Positions 1 through 10,728 are shown, counted from the first letter of the stretch. The stretch: DNA of 64,000 nucleotides from Salticus scenicus (GCA_963930645.1 OZ005649.1:42691775-42755774), one strand, 5' to 3'. Notes: generated by a model from the sequence alone, not told the origin. Translations and numbers: made by a program.

Positions 1-773
1 GAAAACAAAATGGCGGAGCAACTTGGATAACAAATTCATCTGAGTTATTTATAAGATAACTTAAGACACTATCCATATTTGGTTCGATTTGGAGTATTAT
101 TTCAGAAGTTATTCTGATTTTAAATTTTCAAGTGGTAGCGTGATTTCAAGTGGCCCCGCTTAACTTAAGATATCTATAACCTTTATTAAAAATGACGTAT
201 AAATTTCATTAATAAACTTCATTGAGACACTTATGTGGTCTATATTTACATCAAATTTCAAACAAATTCGGAATACGCTTTTTACAATTTGAATTTGAAA
301 TTTTCAAGTGGTCTCCACTTGAAAACAAAATGGTGGAGCAACTTGGTTAATAAACTCATCTAAGATATTTATAAGATAAGTTAAGACACTGTCTAACTTT
401 GGATCGATTTGGAGTATTATTTCGGAAGTTATAGTGATTTTAAATTTTCAAGTGGTAGCCTGATTTCAAGTGGTCCCACTTAACTTAAAATATCTGCCAC
501 TTTATTAAAAATGGCGGATAAACTTCATTAATAAACTTCATTGAGACCCTTATGTGGCCTGTATTTACAACAAAATTCAAGCAAATCTTGCTTTAAATAT
601 GCTTTTTACAATGTCGGTTTGAAATTTTCAAGTGGCTGCCACTTGAAAACAAAAAGTCGGAGCAACTTGGTTAACGAACTCATCCAAGATATTTATAAGA
701 TCAGTTTACTGTCCAAAGTTTGTTCCATTTCGAGCATTATTTCGGGAGTTATCATGATGACAAAATTTTCATT
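1..773. repeat. Tandem satellite, ~322-bp unit, about 2.4 copies
   Basis: Units begin at 1, 321 and 645, each opening with GAAAACAAAA and an AGCAACTTGG shortly after. All share internal blocks such as TTTTCAAGTGG and CTTCATTGAGAC. Identity is roughly 85-90% by eye. The third unit stops near 773, where a GATA microsatellite starts. The array probably continues to the left of the window. Short open frames inside it differ between units and are not coding. Confidence 0.88.

Positions 774-774
<1 letters not shown>

Positions 775-816
<42 letters not shown>
775..816. repeat. (GATA)n microsatellite
   Basis: About ten GATA units followed by a TATA-containing end, directly abutting the satellite above. 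Confidence 0.95.
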
Positions 817-921
817 TATAGATAAACGAAGTGATTGCAATAGGTCGATTTCTAAAGAAATCAACCTAAAATCAAACAAATTCTTCATTAATGAAGATGT
901 CGCTATCGGGTTGACCATTTT

Positions 922-957
<36 letters not shown>

Positions 958-1245
958 CAAAATGGCGTCGACTTGAAAAAAAAAATTTTTTTTACCCGAC
1001 TTTTTTCGACCTTTTCGAATTTTTTAAAAATATTGAAAATCAAAATTTTTTTAAATCCAAGGCAGACGCGATAGAGAGTTGTATAGACAAGATATATACC
1101 AAATTTCAAAGCAATCGGTTCAGTAGAACTTGAAATATCATGTCAACCACCTCAAAAAAAGTAGTTTCGAGAAAAACGCGTTTAAAGTTTAGGAAACAAT
1201 TCTAATGGAATAACTCTGAAAATAATATGTTATACCCACTTTGCA
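817..1245. other. Non-coding spacer with a 33-bp poly-A and transposon 3' flank
   Basis: Holds an A33 run at 923-955, then AT-rich DNA. The stretch around 1100-1200, with AATCGGTTCAGTAGAACTTG and GAGAAAAACGCG, lies directly downstream of the - strand transposase remnant and is probably that element's 3' untranslated part. No other signal seen. Confidence 0.5.
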
Positions 1246-1686
1246 TCAATCGGCGATCCCAGATCCATACATTGGGCCTTCCTCCTTCTCATAATTCAGC
1301 TCTTGAGAAGTTCTTTCAGCTAATCGAGCTGTTCTACCTTCTTTTGAAGCAGCAGAAGCTCGTAGTTCAGAGCGGTCAATTCTAGCTTCGTTTCGCCTTA
1401 CAGCAAATGCATGAGCTTCAGTACCAACGGTGATGCCCATAAGTTCCATTATTTTCAAGATCGGTAAAAAACCTTCATTAAAAATAGCGACAGCTAGATA
1501 ATTTGCAATTTGAATTGTATGAGTTCCAGCGTGAATATGCTTCGGAGCAAAAGTCCATATCAAAGAATTCAGTGATTCATTATTATTTTGTGTTTCGGAC
1601 CCCAAACATCGATGTAATAAATCATCAGATGATAAGCTGGTATAAATAGGCTTTATTACATCCAAAACTTTTACATCCCAACTATA
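1246..1686 (-). pseudogene. Mutator-like (DDE-superfamily) transposase, C-terminal fragment
   Basis: The - strand frame gives about 145 codons ending at a stop at 1246-1248. It carries the family's C-terminal signature: RCLG then TQNNNESLNSLIW, then APKHIH, then a YLAVAIFNEG segment, an acidic/basic helix rich in R, E and A, and the ending EEGPMYGSGIAD. From general knowledge this pattern belongs to the arthropod proteins annotated as Mutator-like transposase domain. The upstream frame meets a stop at 1687-1689, and no catalytic N-terminal region is present, so this is a truncated remnant and no start codon is meaningful. It would have cut and joined transposon ends in the nucleus. Family assignment is from motif memory; Kolobok-like relatives share similar tails. 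Confidence 0.75.
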
Positions 1687-1689
1687 TTA

Positions 1690-1901
1690 CTTAACATAAA
1701 CTATTACATCCCAAACGGCCGGCTCGGACGCCACGTCACAAAATCGGCTGTATCTCCGAAAATAATTCGAATTTTGAAAAATCCTTTTAGGATCATATTT
1801 TTGAAAGTCTAAACTTTCAAAATATGGAAAAAAAAAAAAAAAAAAAAAAAATCGATTTTTTTAAATTTCTAGACCAGAATACCCCCTTAAAATAATATTT
1901 T
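1690..1901. other. Transposon-derived flank, no gene seen
   Basis: A GC-richer patch (CCGGCTCGGACGCCACGTCA at 1721-1740) is followed by TATCTCCGAAAATAATTCG and an A-rich run at 1830-1850. It lies upstream of the truncated transposase and may be its decayed interior or end. No reading frame of note. Confidence 0.4.
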
Positions 1902-2240
1902 CGCCTTTCAATAAACTCAACTTTTCTCAGTTAAAAGATCCCATTGATATGCATAATTCTTGGGGCATTTATAGTATTTCCTGTCAGTGTGGTTTATCAT
2001 ATTGATCATTACGTTATATTGGCCAAACTAAACGCAGTCTTAAATTTCGTCTAAAGGAACATATGAATTACGTCCGCAAACAAGAAACCAATAAATCGGC
2101 TATTTCTAAACATTGTTGGGGGAGAATCATAATTTTAAATTTAATTCAGCTAAAATAATTTGCAGACCTAAATCCATTCTTGAACTCGATTTCTTTAAAG
2201 CTTTTTCCTATTTATAAAATTTTTAAAAACCTTCTAAATT
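1902..2240 (+). pseudogene. Penelope-like element, GIY-YIG endonuclease remnant
   Basis: The + strand frame reads LKDPIDMHNSWGIYSISCQC then GLSY, has a four-codon interruption containing a stop, and resumes as YIGQTKRSLKFRLKEH. A one-base frameshift near 2121 leads to NHNFKFNSAKIICRPKSILE. GIY...YIGQT followed by R..EH is the GIY-YIG nuclease found at the C terminus of Penelope-like retroelements, where it nicks the target for reverse transcription. The reverse-transcriptase part is missing, so this is a 5'-truncated dead copy. It is followed by an untranslated tail holding a hammerhead-like motif at 2449-2479. Lineage within Penelope-like elements is not determined. Confidence 0.82.
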
Positions 2241-2448
2241 GTGATTTCGCTGTTCCCTATTTGTCTGATTCTTGGAAATTTTACATACAGTCCACATTTT
2301 CTTAATTTTTCTACTGTTTACACAGCTAACATTCCTAAATTCCTATTGGCCACACACTCCACCTTTCCCGTAATCCTATTGGTTGAACTAAATTCGGTCC
2401 CTCTCCTATATATACGAGCACTTCTCCAGATTCAGAATTCTTTTTGCA

Positions 2449-2479
2449 CTGAAGAAGGTACGCTTAAGGCTACCGAAAC
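2449..2479 (+). ncRNA. Hammerhead-ribozyme-like motif in Penelope tail
   Basis: CTGAAGA, one extra A, stem GGTA/TACC with a ten-base loop, then GAAAC and a short AC/GT helix ending in GTA. This matches the hammerhead core (CUGANGA ... GAAA ... NUH) apart from the extra nucleotide before stem II. Such motifs are known in Penelope-like element tails. Stem I is weak here, so activity is doubtful. Confidence 0.45.
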
Positions 2480-2696
2480 AGCTGTATACATCGCAAATAT
2501 CTTTTTTTTTTGGGGGGGGGCGTTTCTGACGTAGTAGTTTATTCGGGTTTTAATAGCATAATTTTCTCTAACCTGTTTTTCCAATATTTCTAGAGAAATT
2601 AAGTAAAACACATTAGTTCAGTTTTAGTTTTCCTGTGTGGCTCTATCAGAAATGTTCTGTCGACAGTCTATAAATTAACAGCAATCTAACTTACAA

Positions 2697-3108
2697 GGAA
2701 ACATTCAAAAGGTGTCGTCTTCAAAAAATATTGAAAAAAAAAATGTATGTGATTCTACTCTTCATAAAACAATAGAAAGCGAAAAAATTATCGGCTGAAA
2801 TGAATTACAGTGATCACAAAAAATTGTCAAAATTAAGTATATTTGGCGATTTGACACTGTTAGGCGATTGATTTTGAGTACTTGTCGGAGAAACAAAACA
2901 CGGTTCTGTTCGTGCACGGCAATCGCGAACTTATCGCCTAACAGCGCTAAATCACCAAAAATGCTTAATTTTGATATTATTTTGCGGCCGCTGTAATTCA
3001 TTTCAGCCGGTAATTTTTTCACTTTTTGGTGTTTTATGAAGAGTAGAATCATATATATATATATATATATTCAATACTTTTTGAAGACGACACCTTTTGA
3101 ATGTTTCC
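2697..3108. mobile_element. Palindromic MITE, ~412 bp
   Basis: The left end GGAAACATTCAAAAGGTGTC and the right end are exact inverse complements, and pairing continues inward for more than 100 bp on each side, for example the GAATTACAG and TTGGCGATTT blocks and their complements. A (TA)n tract at 3050-3070 disturbs the right arm. No transposase and no clear target duplication. Superfamily unassigned. Confidence 0.75.
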
Positions 3109-3203
3109 CTGTTGGAAAATTTTTTAAACTTTAGTTAAAGAATTAGGAGTGTTGTACCGCAAAATTTTACTAATTACAGATTAAAGACAAGAAAATCAAC
3201 TAT

Positions 3204-3414
3204 ACACATAGTTGCCAACATTTTAATTTATTCCGGAGCATTTTTAGCTCTGCCTTTTTTCGCACGGCTTTAATCTCAGAATACGTTTTTCCAATGTATA
3301 ACTACGATAAAATTAGAAAAACATTGCTGTTTAAAAAATGAAAAAAGTGGTACGGAATAAAGGCGAGGTTAAAACTGCTCCGGAATAAAGTAAAAGGTTG
3401 GCATCTCTGTATAT
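3204..3414. mobile_element. MITE, GCCAAC/CCCCGCC family (type C)
   Basis: Left end CATAGTTGCCAACATTTTAA then TTCCGGAGCA; the right end is its inverse, with GCTCCGGAATAAA and GGTTGGCATCTCTG. About twelve copies of this type occur in the window, which supports a mobile repeat. No coding capacity. Confidence 0.8.
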
Positions 3415-3568
3415 AATGAAAAATTAAATAAATAAAACTGTTCTTTTCTAATATTCTTCTAAAACATATTCATTGTTCGCTATATATTTTTAAGTTTATA
3501 AGTTGAATTACCATTTCAAATATATAGATATACAATCCTCCGGTTAGTATATAAAACAGTTCATATAC

Positions 3569-3724
3569 CAGGATGTTGACAGGCTTTTTTCCCCCTGATT
3601 CTTCCACCAGTAATTTCTTTCGTAATTTTTAATAGTAAGTTCCTACAATTAGGTAAAAAATTATCATATACTAAATGTACCAGTGGAAGATTCAGGGAAA
3701 AAAGGCGGGTCTGTAGTCACCCTG
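3569..3724. mobile_element. MITE, CAGG...CCTG ends (type E)
   Basis: Ends are CAGGATGTTGACAGGC and its near complement ending in GTAGTCACCCTG. Inner blocks CTGATTCTTCCACCAGTA and TACCAGTGGAAGATTCAG are inverted copies. Related copies occur at 15421 and 36974. Probably a Tc1/mariner-type non-autonomous element. Confidence 0.75.
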
Positions 3725-4172
3725 TTTACGCAGACTTTAGATTTAAACAATTCTGTTAATTTGAAATTATCAAATTCAGAAAAACTAAAAAGGTAAATTT
3801 TCCTTTTAAAACAAGTTTCGTGCGGTCTTTATTTTTCTTCACCATTAATTTTTAATAAAAATTAATTAATTTGTAATAAAATAAGCCTACAAATTTTTAA
3901 AGAATGTTTATTGTTCGACAATAATGGTGGAAGCGTCCTTGCGAAATGTTTTGTCACTCGAAATGTTGGGAAAACAGCACAAAAAATCAGCTATGAAATT
4001 ATCTATTACGCTTTTGTGTAAATTAACTTTTATAATTGCAAATAGATAAAACTTTGGCATTTAATAATTTTTTAAATATACATTAATGCTCTAGTCTAAG
4101 AAATGAGACTTTCGATTATTTATTTATTTATTTTACTCTCGCAGTTTTTCGACAATAAATAATGTCGTGTAT
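3725..4172. other. AT-rich spacer, nothing recognised
   Basis: No coding frame, terminal repeat or RNA gene seen. A TTATTTATTTATTTA tract near 4117-4133 is the only simple repeat. Confidence 0.5.
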
Positions 4173-4448
4173 CAGGGATGAGAGAATTTCGCGATATTCA
4201 CCACCACTATTTCTATACAGAAATCTTTATTGTATTTTTACAGCATTTTTTTTCGAAGAAGCAGCTTCTGCCCCACATCATTCGAAGTTCTTTCGAAGAA
4301 GAAGGATATATATTATTCTTTGAAAATAATGGCAACAAAAAACGTGGAACTCTCTTTTATATATAATTACAAAATAATTCTGTAAAAATACGATAAAAAT
4401 TTCTGCAAGAAAATAGTAGTATTAAAAAAAGCAGAAATGTCATCCCTG
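4173..4448. mobile_element. Imperfect MITE, CAGGGATGA ends
   Basis: Left CAGGGATGAGAG and right ATGTCATCCCTG are inverse. ACTATTTCTATACAGAAATC pairs with the region near 4390-4425. The middle contains a short CGAAG-rich inverted segment. The short frame across it has no family match. Confidence 0.55.
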
Positions 4449-5512
4449 CATTCTTAAATACATAAAATACATACCAATTGTTTTAGTTAAATCTTGTTAG
4501 TTAACTTAAGAATTAATTTAAAAATTGATTATTGTGTGACTGTTTAACTGTAATAGTAGTCAATATTTTTTGATAACAAAAATATTTAGATGATAAGAAA
4601 AAATATAAAAAGAAAATGCCTAATCAGACATACAAAGTGACTGTAAACTTTTACATCTAAGCTTCCGATTATTATTCCAAAAATTATTTTAATTTCTTTT
4701 TCACATAAAGTTACGATTGTATATTCCAACAAAGTTTCCTTTCTTCTAACAAAAACTTTTTCCTTTAAAGGCTTATACAACTTATACATTTTTCTTAAGC
4801 AAAACTCTGTTAATCTCTTATTCTTACTGAACTGCTCTGTTTGCACGAAATTAATTCCAGATTTTGCGACATTTATTTCTAAGCGGATTAAACACTTTTA
4901 CTCATATGTTTGCGAATACGGAGACTTTTGCGCTTGACGAAAATAAATGTAACAGTTAAATTTTTTCACATTGATTCATTTTCATATTACAAAAATAATG
5001 TATATACCACCGTTAGATTTCTTAGATTTTTAATTATTACTACTTTTCTTGTATGCTAAAATAATGATTACCTTAAATAATAATTAAAAAAAAAAAAAAA
5101 AAAAAAAAACATCTAGTAATACGATTTGAATAAATTTAAATGTGTGAATAGAATGACCGAAGATACAAAATTCTCGAATTTATGCAGATTTTGTAATTTT
5201 GGCATAAAAAGTAAAATTGTTATACAATGAGTAATTCATAATTTATATAATACAAAAGGAAGTGACAGAATAAAATAAAACTAAAAGTAATTGTAGCATT
5301 ACAAAAAATTACCTTTTCCTTTGCTTAAGTCTAAAATGGTAAAAATTTTAATCTTTGTTTAACCATATAAAAACTTTGCTAAAGGGATATATTTCTGTGA
5401 GTTGTAAATTTCGGCCTTTTTCTATACCATTTTCCACTATTTCTTTTTTTCTTGACAATAAAATTCTTTTCAACGATCGTATTCTCCGCTTTTTTTTCAG
5501 GACAGTTTCAAG
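4449..5512. other. AT-rich spacer with poly-A run
   Basis: Contains an A-run at 5087-5109. No splice-flanked frame, element end or RNA gene recognised. Confidence 0.5.
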
Positions 5513-5593
5513 AACAGGGGTCGTATTCCCCGTCCTTTTTTCCAGGAGACTCATAGAAATCATAAATTTCCACATTTTTTGTCTCCAGTAATA

Positions 5594-6524
5594 CAGGGTG
5601 TTTATAAAGTCCCGGACATATTTTTGATGTTTAATAACTCATAAAATAATGAAGATATAAACAAACTTATGGCATTTATTGATGGAATAACTCATATATT
5701 TTCTTTTCTGGTTTGAATATCTTTACTTCTGTAAATATCGTCTGTGCGTGTGGTTAATTTCAGATAATTTCATTTTCCAGTCCAAATATCTGTACTTTTC
5801 TAAATATCGTCTGCTTATTAATTGCATTTTTCTCTCTTTTGTTTTTGGCAACTATTGCAATGTTGTGTTTACTTTTGATGTGTTTGTTCTATGTAGTACT
5901 TTTGTATGTGATGTTTTATCCGAGCGGATATTAAGGAGAATGCATACAGCACAAGAGAAGAGAAAGCACAGATTTTATGGTGGTACATAGAAACGAAATC
6001 GATAACCAAGCACAGAGAAATTGGAAAACTTCGTATTTCCACAACTAGAAGAGCTTCAGCCACATGTCTTTTTGCAACAAGATGGTGCACCACCTCATTG
6101 GGGTACCATTGTTCGTAGTTCTTTGAATGACCATTTTCCAGGGAGATGGATTGGACAAGGAGGTCCAATTCCTTGGCCACCTAGATTACCTGATATAACG
6201 CCGCTGGACTTTTTCCTTTGGGGATTTGTAAAGGACAATGTTTACAGGAGAAGAGTGTCGAACATTGATGACCTAAAAGTCAGAATTACAACTGCAATAG
6301 CCTCTGTGAATGCCGACATGCTTGCCGCTACCTGACGTACGTGAAATTGACTATAGACTTGATATTCTCCGTGTGACGAAGGGGGCACACGTGGAAGTTC
6401 ATTGACAAGGGTCATGAAACTTTTTGAGTCTATCTAACCATTTATGTTATTAATTTTAATCTATCTTTATTATTTGATGAGTTATTGAACATCAAAATGG
6501 GTCCGGGACTTTATAAACACCCTG
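5594..6524 (+). mobile_element. Tc1/mariner-superfamily element, internally deleted, with TA target duplication
   Basis: Ends are CAGGGTGTTTATAAAGTCCC and its inverse complement, with imperfect terminal repeats extending about 65 bp. TA is present on both sides (5592-5593 and 6525-6526). The 931-bp element keeps an N-terminal scrap and a C-terminal scrap of transposase but lacks the roughly 200 codons between them, so it cannot move by itself. Confidence 0.88.
5948..6332 (+). pseudogene. DD41D-type mariner transposase, deleted internally
   Basis: An N-terminal scrap (EKAQILWWYIETKSI, from about 5960) resembles the helix-turn-helix start of mariner transposases. It is out of frame with the C-terminal part, which opens near 6024 (ENFVFPQLEELQPHVF) and ends with a stop at 6333-6335. 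The C-terminal part shows QQDGAPPHW, with the second catalytic Asp, and WPPRLPDITPLDFFLWG, with the third. Counting gives 41 residues between these two acids, the DD41D spacing known from rosa/Visitor-type elements. The first Asp region is deleted. The protein would have catalysed TA-targeted cut-and-paste. It lies entirely within the TIR-bounded element. Confidence 0.8.
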
Positions 6525-6675
6525 TATTATGCAGAAATTGTTGTGGTATTTTCATAGTTTTGTACTGTAATTAAATAGGTTTGAGATTACTGTATACAAG
6601 TAATCGTAGCAAGGAAAACGGAAATTTCTCATGCGAGAGAGTGTCCTAAAAATAGGGCTGAAAGTACAGCTTCTG

Positions 6676-6835
6676 CAAGGATGAGCAATTTCCTGCATTA
6701 TTGCTACCACTATTTTTATAGAACAATATCTATCCTATTTAATCACATCACATTACTATAAAAACACAATAAAAATTTTTCCTTAAAATTAGAGGTGGCA
6801 AAAATGGCGAAAATTTTTCATTTCTAATTTTTTTT
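6676..6835. mobile_element. MITE type D, partial copy
   Basis: ATTGCTACCACTATTTTTAT and the later AGAGGTGGCAAAAATGGCG match the two arms of type D. The right terminus is lost. It directly abuts the preceding type D copy. Confidence 0.55.
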
Positions 6836-7135
6836 TCTTTTTTTTTTTAAGAGGCGGATAATATAACCTCTGCCTTTTTAGATTTAACCTTTGATGCACA
6901 AAGAAATTGCGCTCATTTAAATTAGACTGTCACAATAATTTACGAACAAAATAAAAAAAAAGTTAAATGACTTTTTTCTGCTTTATTATAAACGTAAAAT
7001 TTTACTATAGAAAATCCAGGATGAATTTTGGCAGAGAGGACGCTTCGCCTTAAATGCTTAAAGACTTATTTTAAAGGCAAAATTTTTTAAAATATTAAAA
7101 TAACTAAAAGAAAAAGAATCAATACCATATGAACA
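6836..7135. other. AT-rich spacer
   Basis: No feature recognised apart from a T-run near 6840-6849. Confidence 0.5.
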
Positions 7136-7141
7136 CTGTAC

Positions 7142-7353
7142 CATACTTGCCAACCATTTCATTATGAACCGTACAGTTTTTAGTACCCACCTTTTTTTCA
7201 CACCAATAATTTTTTAGAGTAATTTTTATCTTATTTAATTGTAACAACAGTTGGAGAGAATTACTCTAAAAATATAGTGGTGTGAGAAAGAGGGCGTTTT
7301 TGCAGGGGGCGTTAACAATAGAACGGTTATTAATGTGAAGGTTGGCAAGTATG
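7142..7353. mobile_element. MITE type T with 6-bp target duplication CTGTAC
   Basis: Ends are CATACTTGCCAACC and GGTTGGCAAGTATG. CTGTAC lies immediately outside both ends (7136-7141 and 7354-7359). The inner arms ACACCAATAATTTTTTAGAG and the ACTCTAAAAATATAGTGGTG side are inverse. No transposase. Confidence 0.85.
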
Positions 7354-7598
7354 CTGTACCTATTAAATAGGATGAAAATTGGAACTCTAAGTTTTTTTAA
7401 GAAATGACCCTTAAGTAACGTCTCAATGCGTGCATCCCTCTGACTGGTTTTTATACAGTTTTTATTTTTCTCTGCCGCTAATTTCAAACTATTTTTTTTT
7501 TCATAGAATAAAAACAATAATTATATGAATAAATATTGGTCGAGTGTGGCGGAATTTTTTTTACAAATAAAAAGTACACGAACTAGTGTGAACCCTGC

Positions 7599-7791
7599 AT
7601 ACTTGTCAACATCCTAATTAATATTACGCAGTGTTGTTAGCCCGGATTTATTTTTTTACACTAGTATTTTTTAGAATATTTTTCTTTTTCTTTAATTGTA
7701 ATTGCATTTAGAGAATATTACTCTACATATTTACTGGTGGGAAAAAAGCGGCAATACTAACAATACTACGGAATATTAATTAGGATGTTGG
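7599..7791. mobile_element. MITE type T, right end slightly truncated
   Basis: CATACTTGTCAACATCCTAA on the left is inverse to TTAGGATGTTGG on the right. The last bases expected from the family (CAAGTATG) are replaced by CATGTA, which begins the next element's target repeat. Confidence 0.75.
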
Positions 7792-7797
7792 CATGTA

Positions 7798-8219
7798 CAT
7801 ACTTGCCAACATACTAATTAATAATCCGTAGTATTGTTACCCACGCCTTCTTTTTCCCAGTAGTATCTTTTTAACCCCTTAACGCGCGCTGTCCTCGCTG
7901 CGAGGACGCAAAATTTAAGATCAAGCTGTAAAAATTAATCCCGGAAATTTTTTTGCAAAAATTCACGTTTATAACGTATCAAAAAAAGGCCGGTTTTTTA
8001 AACCTTAAAATTTGTTTTAATTTAATTTAGTTAATGAATTCCGGTGGCAGTATAATTTAAATGTTTCAAATTGTCTTCCGCCGCAAAGGGTTAAAGTATT
8101 TTTCTTATTATTTGATCGTAATTGCATTTGGAGAATATTACTCTAAAAATTTATTGGTGTGAAAAAAAGGGCGGGACTAACAGTACTACGGAATATTAAT
8201 TAGGATGCTGGCAAGTGTG
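7798..8219. mobile_element. MITE type T, flanked by CATGTA, interrupted by a TTAA element
   Basis: Left end CATACTTGCCAACATACTAA and right end GGATGCTGGCAAGTGTG. CATGTA lies at 7792-7797 and 8220-8225. The host sequence is split at 7871-8094 by a TTAA-flanked MITE. Without it, the length matches other type T copies. Confidence 0.82.
7875..8090. mobile_element. piggyBac-like MITE (type P2), TTAA target
   Basis: TTAA on both sides (7871-7874 and 8091-8094). The right end reads CCGCCGCAAAGGG and the left CCCCTTAACGCGCGC, the CCCTTTGCGG-like termini seen in this family. A near-full copy in the opposite orientation lies at 12436-12647, and decayed copies at 9905, 29933 and 57918. TTAA plus a CCCT start suggests mobilisation by a piggyBac-type transposase (inference). 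Confidence 0.82.
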
Positions 8220-8225
8220 CATGTA

Positions 8226-8418
8226 CAGAGCTGCCAACCTAATCCGGCAAATTGTTAACGCCTATTGAAATACGCCCCTTTTTCTACACCACTTAATTTT
8301 TAGAGTAATTCTCTTTAAATATATCTACGATGAATTAAGTAGAAAAATACTCTAAAAATTAAGTGGTGTAGAAAAAGGGGCGGTACTAACAATTTGCCGG
8401 ATTAGGTTGGCAGCTCTG
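8226..8418. mobile_element. MITE type A, CATGTA target duplication
   Basis: CAGAGCTGCCAACCTAATCC at the left and its exact complement at the right. Nearly the whole element is a long hairpin, with arms ACCACTTAATTTTTAGAG and complement. CATGTA flanks both sides (8220-8225 and 8419-8424). Two further copies lie at 30815 and 31002. Confidence 0.9.
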
Positions 8419-8567
8419 CATGTATGACCCTGAGTGAAATGTTTTTTCGTAAAGAATAAGATTGTATTGATGGATTGTAGGACTTACGACTTCCTTCAAT
8501 TTTCGTACCACCAAATTTTTGTAAATATAAATCACCAAATCTCTCATCTTGTAAGAATTTTAACAGT

Positions 8568-8809
8568 TTAACACTTTGCGGACTTTAATACTCAAAACAG
8601 TGTGGCCAAATTTATGTTTTTTTTTAATTTAACTATCACCAGTTTTGAGGAGTGATAATTGATATACATCATGGTCAAACAGCCTATTTTAAGGTGATTA
8701 GGCAATCTTTGCAGTTAAAACTTAGTGTTGGATATTAAATAAGAAATGTCTTCAAATTTGACAGCACTAGCCAAAAAGTAAAATTGAATAGGACCAGCAA
8801 AGGGCTGAA
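8568..8809. mobile_element. Possible TTAA-flanked MITE, decayed
   Basis: Begins TTAACACTTTGCGGAC and ends GACCAGCAAAGGGCTGAA, resembling the CACTTTGCGG/CCGCAAAGGG ends of the TTAA families here, but the right TTAA is lost (CTGAA). Weak. Confidence 0.35.
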
Positions 8810-9904
8810 GTATATTTTTAAAAAGGGGTGAATTGTTGAAACATTCCAATTTTTTTTTCCTGGACACACATTAATCTATATTACAGATGTTAATTCACAC
8901 ATCAGACAATTAAATCCTGATTAATTGAGAGTTTTGTCCATTTTTAACTTATTCCATTAAAATAGCTTAATATTAACAACCCTAGAATTAAACATTAAAT
9001 TTTGATTTTAGTTAATAGTGTCATCATATTTCATTATTAATAAAAATATTGTTTTACGTTTCTGTTCAATCTCATATTCAGTTGCTCATTCTCTCATTCT
9101 CATATTCAACTAAAAGGAAGCACAAACCCATCTAAACGCCAATATTAACAGCTTATTTAAAGACACATACAAACACCTTGAAAAAATTACAAATTTGTCA
9201 ATAAACACAAATCATAATTAGCTGGAATAGAGGAAAATGTACACAAGTAAATTTGCTTATTATTACCTGCAAAATGTAAACTGCTAAAAGCCTGTATTTT
9301 CAATGATATATGAAATTATGCCATTGTGAATGCATCTATTTGTACATACTTCACTAACCGACTTCCTATAATTTAAGAATGACTAATGATATTTATGAAA
9401 TCTGGTGTATTGTAACTTTTTATAATTAGAAAATGTTGGCATATATCAGATTCTATATTTTGGGGGCAATATTTTTGCTTAATTTGTGGGGCTTTAAAAG
9501 TTTTCAAAGAGGAGCACCGACTTCTCGTGCCTATTTCGTGCTAAGGTCTGCTTTTGATATTAAAAACATACTTGAAAAACTTTTTTTACAAATCATTTAT
9601 TAAATGCTGGTTATTACGAATGAAATTTTGTCTGTCCATGGTGATGAATTGGCCGAAAGGCTCTGCCACCTATGGTTGACGCAGCTTTATATCATATTTG
9701 ACACTGTCAGCCACCGATAGATGACAGGGCGCTCAACGTTTTAAATTTAAAAAAAAAAAAATTTTGTACTGGTTTTACTTTGGGGGTAAAACTTTCACTG
9801 AAATGTCTGAAGTATAACATGTTCTGCACACTTCTAAAGTTTCAAGATCATTCCTGCACTACTTAGAGATATGAGAAAAAAAGTCTAGAATGGCTGACCT
9901 AGCG
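8810..9904. other. AT-rich spacer
   Basis: No coding frame. A slightly GC-richer patch at 9630-9740 (CTGCCACCTATGG, CCACCGATAGATGACAG) may be an old element end, but I find no partner in the window. Confidence 0.45.
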
Positions 9905-10080
9905 TTCACCATGTTAAGTTCCAACAGCAAAATCCCACGCCAGCAGTTTTTTAACAAATTTTACTTTTATAATATAGCAAACAAAAAGGTCATCAATTTC
10001 TTTTATTTTAATTTTGGTCGTGAATTCCGATGGCAGTGTAATTTAAATGATACCAATTACCTTGTGCCTCAAAGGATTAA
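9905..10080. mobile_element. piggyBac-like MITE type P2, partial
   Basis: The run from GTTAAGTTCCAACAGCAAAA to TTCCGATGGCAGTGTAATTT and CTCAAAGGATTAA matches the P2 copy at 29933-30104. Left end missing. The 71-codon open frame across it is chance. Confidence 0.65.
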
Positions 10081-10728
10081 TAGAAAAACTTATTTCAGTC
10101 TATAAGTATTATAAAATGATAAGGTAAGAAAACACAGACTTTGAACAATTTGCGTTGACGTCCTTTGAAAGTTTTTTTTTTTTTTTTTTTTTTTCGTAAT
10201 AAATTATTTTTAGTACTATGGTAATTTAATTTCTAACTGACTAGCGCTGTTAAGCGCTTGTTATATTGGTTTATCACACAGAAGAAATTGTGATATTTAA
10301 TTTTATTTCTGTCTTATTTTCATCAGAAAAGCATTCTAATTCCTATATATATCATAGATTCGTATTTTTATCGCAATTACGTTAAAATGGATTATTGATG
10401 CAACTGATCTCTATCTATATTAGTGTAAGCTTTCTCATTCTTCAGAATTATGTAGGCTTACATTAAACCTGTCTTTAGAAAGATTTATAATGCCCAACAA
10501 AGTAGAAGAGGAAAAAGGAAATCACTTGATAAATAAATCAAAAGCAATTGAAATAGATTACATTCAGAAAGAAGCATATAAAAACGTTTCTCTTTGATAC
10601 ACTTCAAATGTAATTTCAAAAGGAGAACAAGAATACAACGGAATATTTTAGTTTTATTTTCGTAATATAAGGTATTATTTATGTTATTTAAACACATATT
10701 TGTATTTTGCATGTATTATGTAATTGCT
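10081..10728. other. AT-rich spacer with T-run
   Basis: T-run at about 10171-10194. A - strand open frame at 10485-10712 lacks splice signals and any recognisable motif; treated as chance. Confidence 0.45.

Larger units (their letters stand above)
5513..6675. mobile_element. MITE type D interrupted by a mariner relative
   Basis: The left arm (5513-5591) opens with CAGGGGTCGTATTCCCCGTC and the right arm (6527-6675) ends in GAAAGTACAGCTTCTG. Together the arms total about 225 bp, the length of the intact copy at 15811-16037. The gap is filled exactly by the TA-flanked element at 5594-6524. Confidence 0.65.

Noticed and set aside
772..1109. Two - strand frames rich in poly-F across the A33 run
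   Set aside because: Translation of homopolymer and GATA repeats; no motif and no splice or start context.
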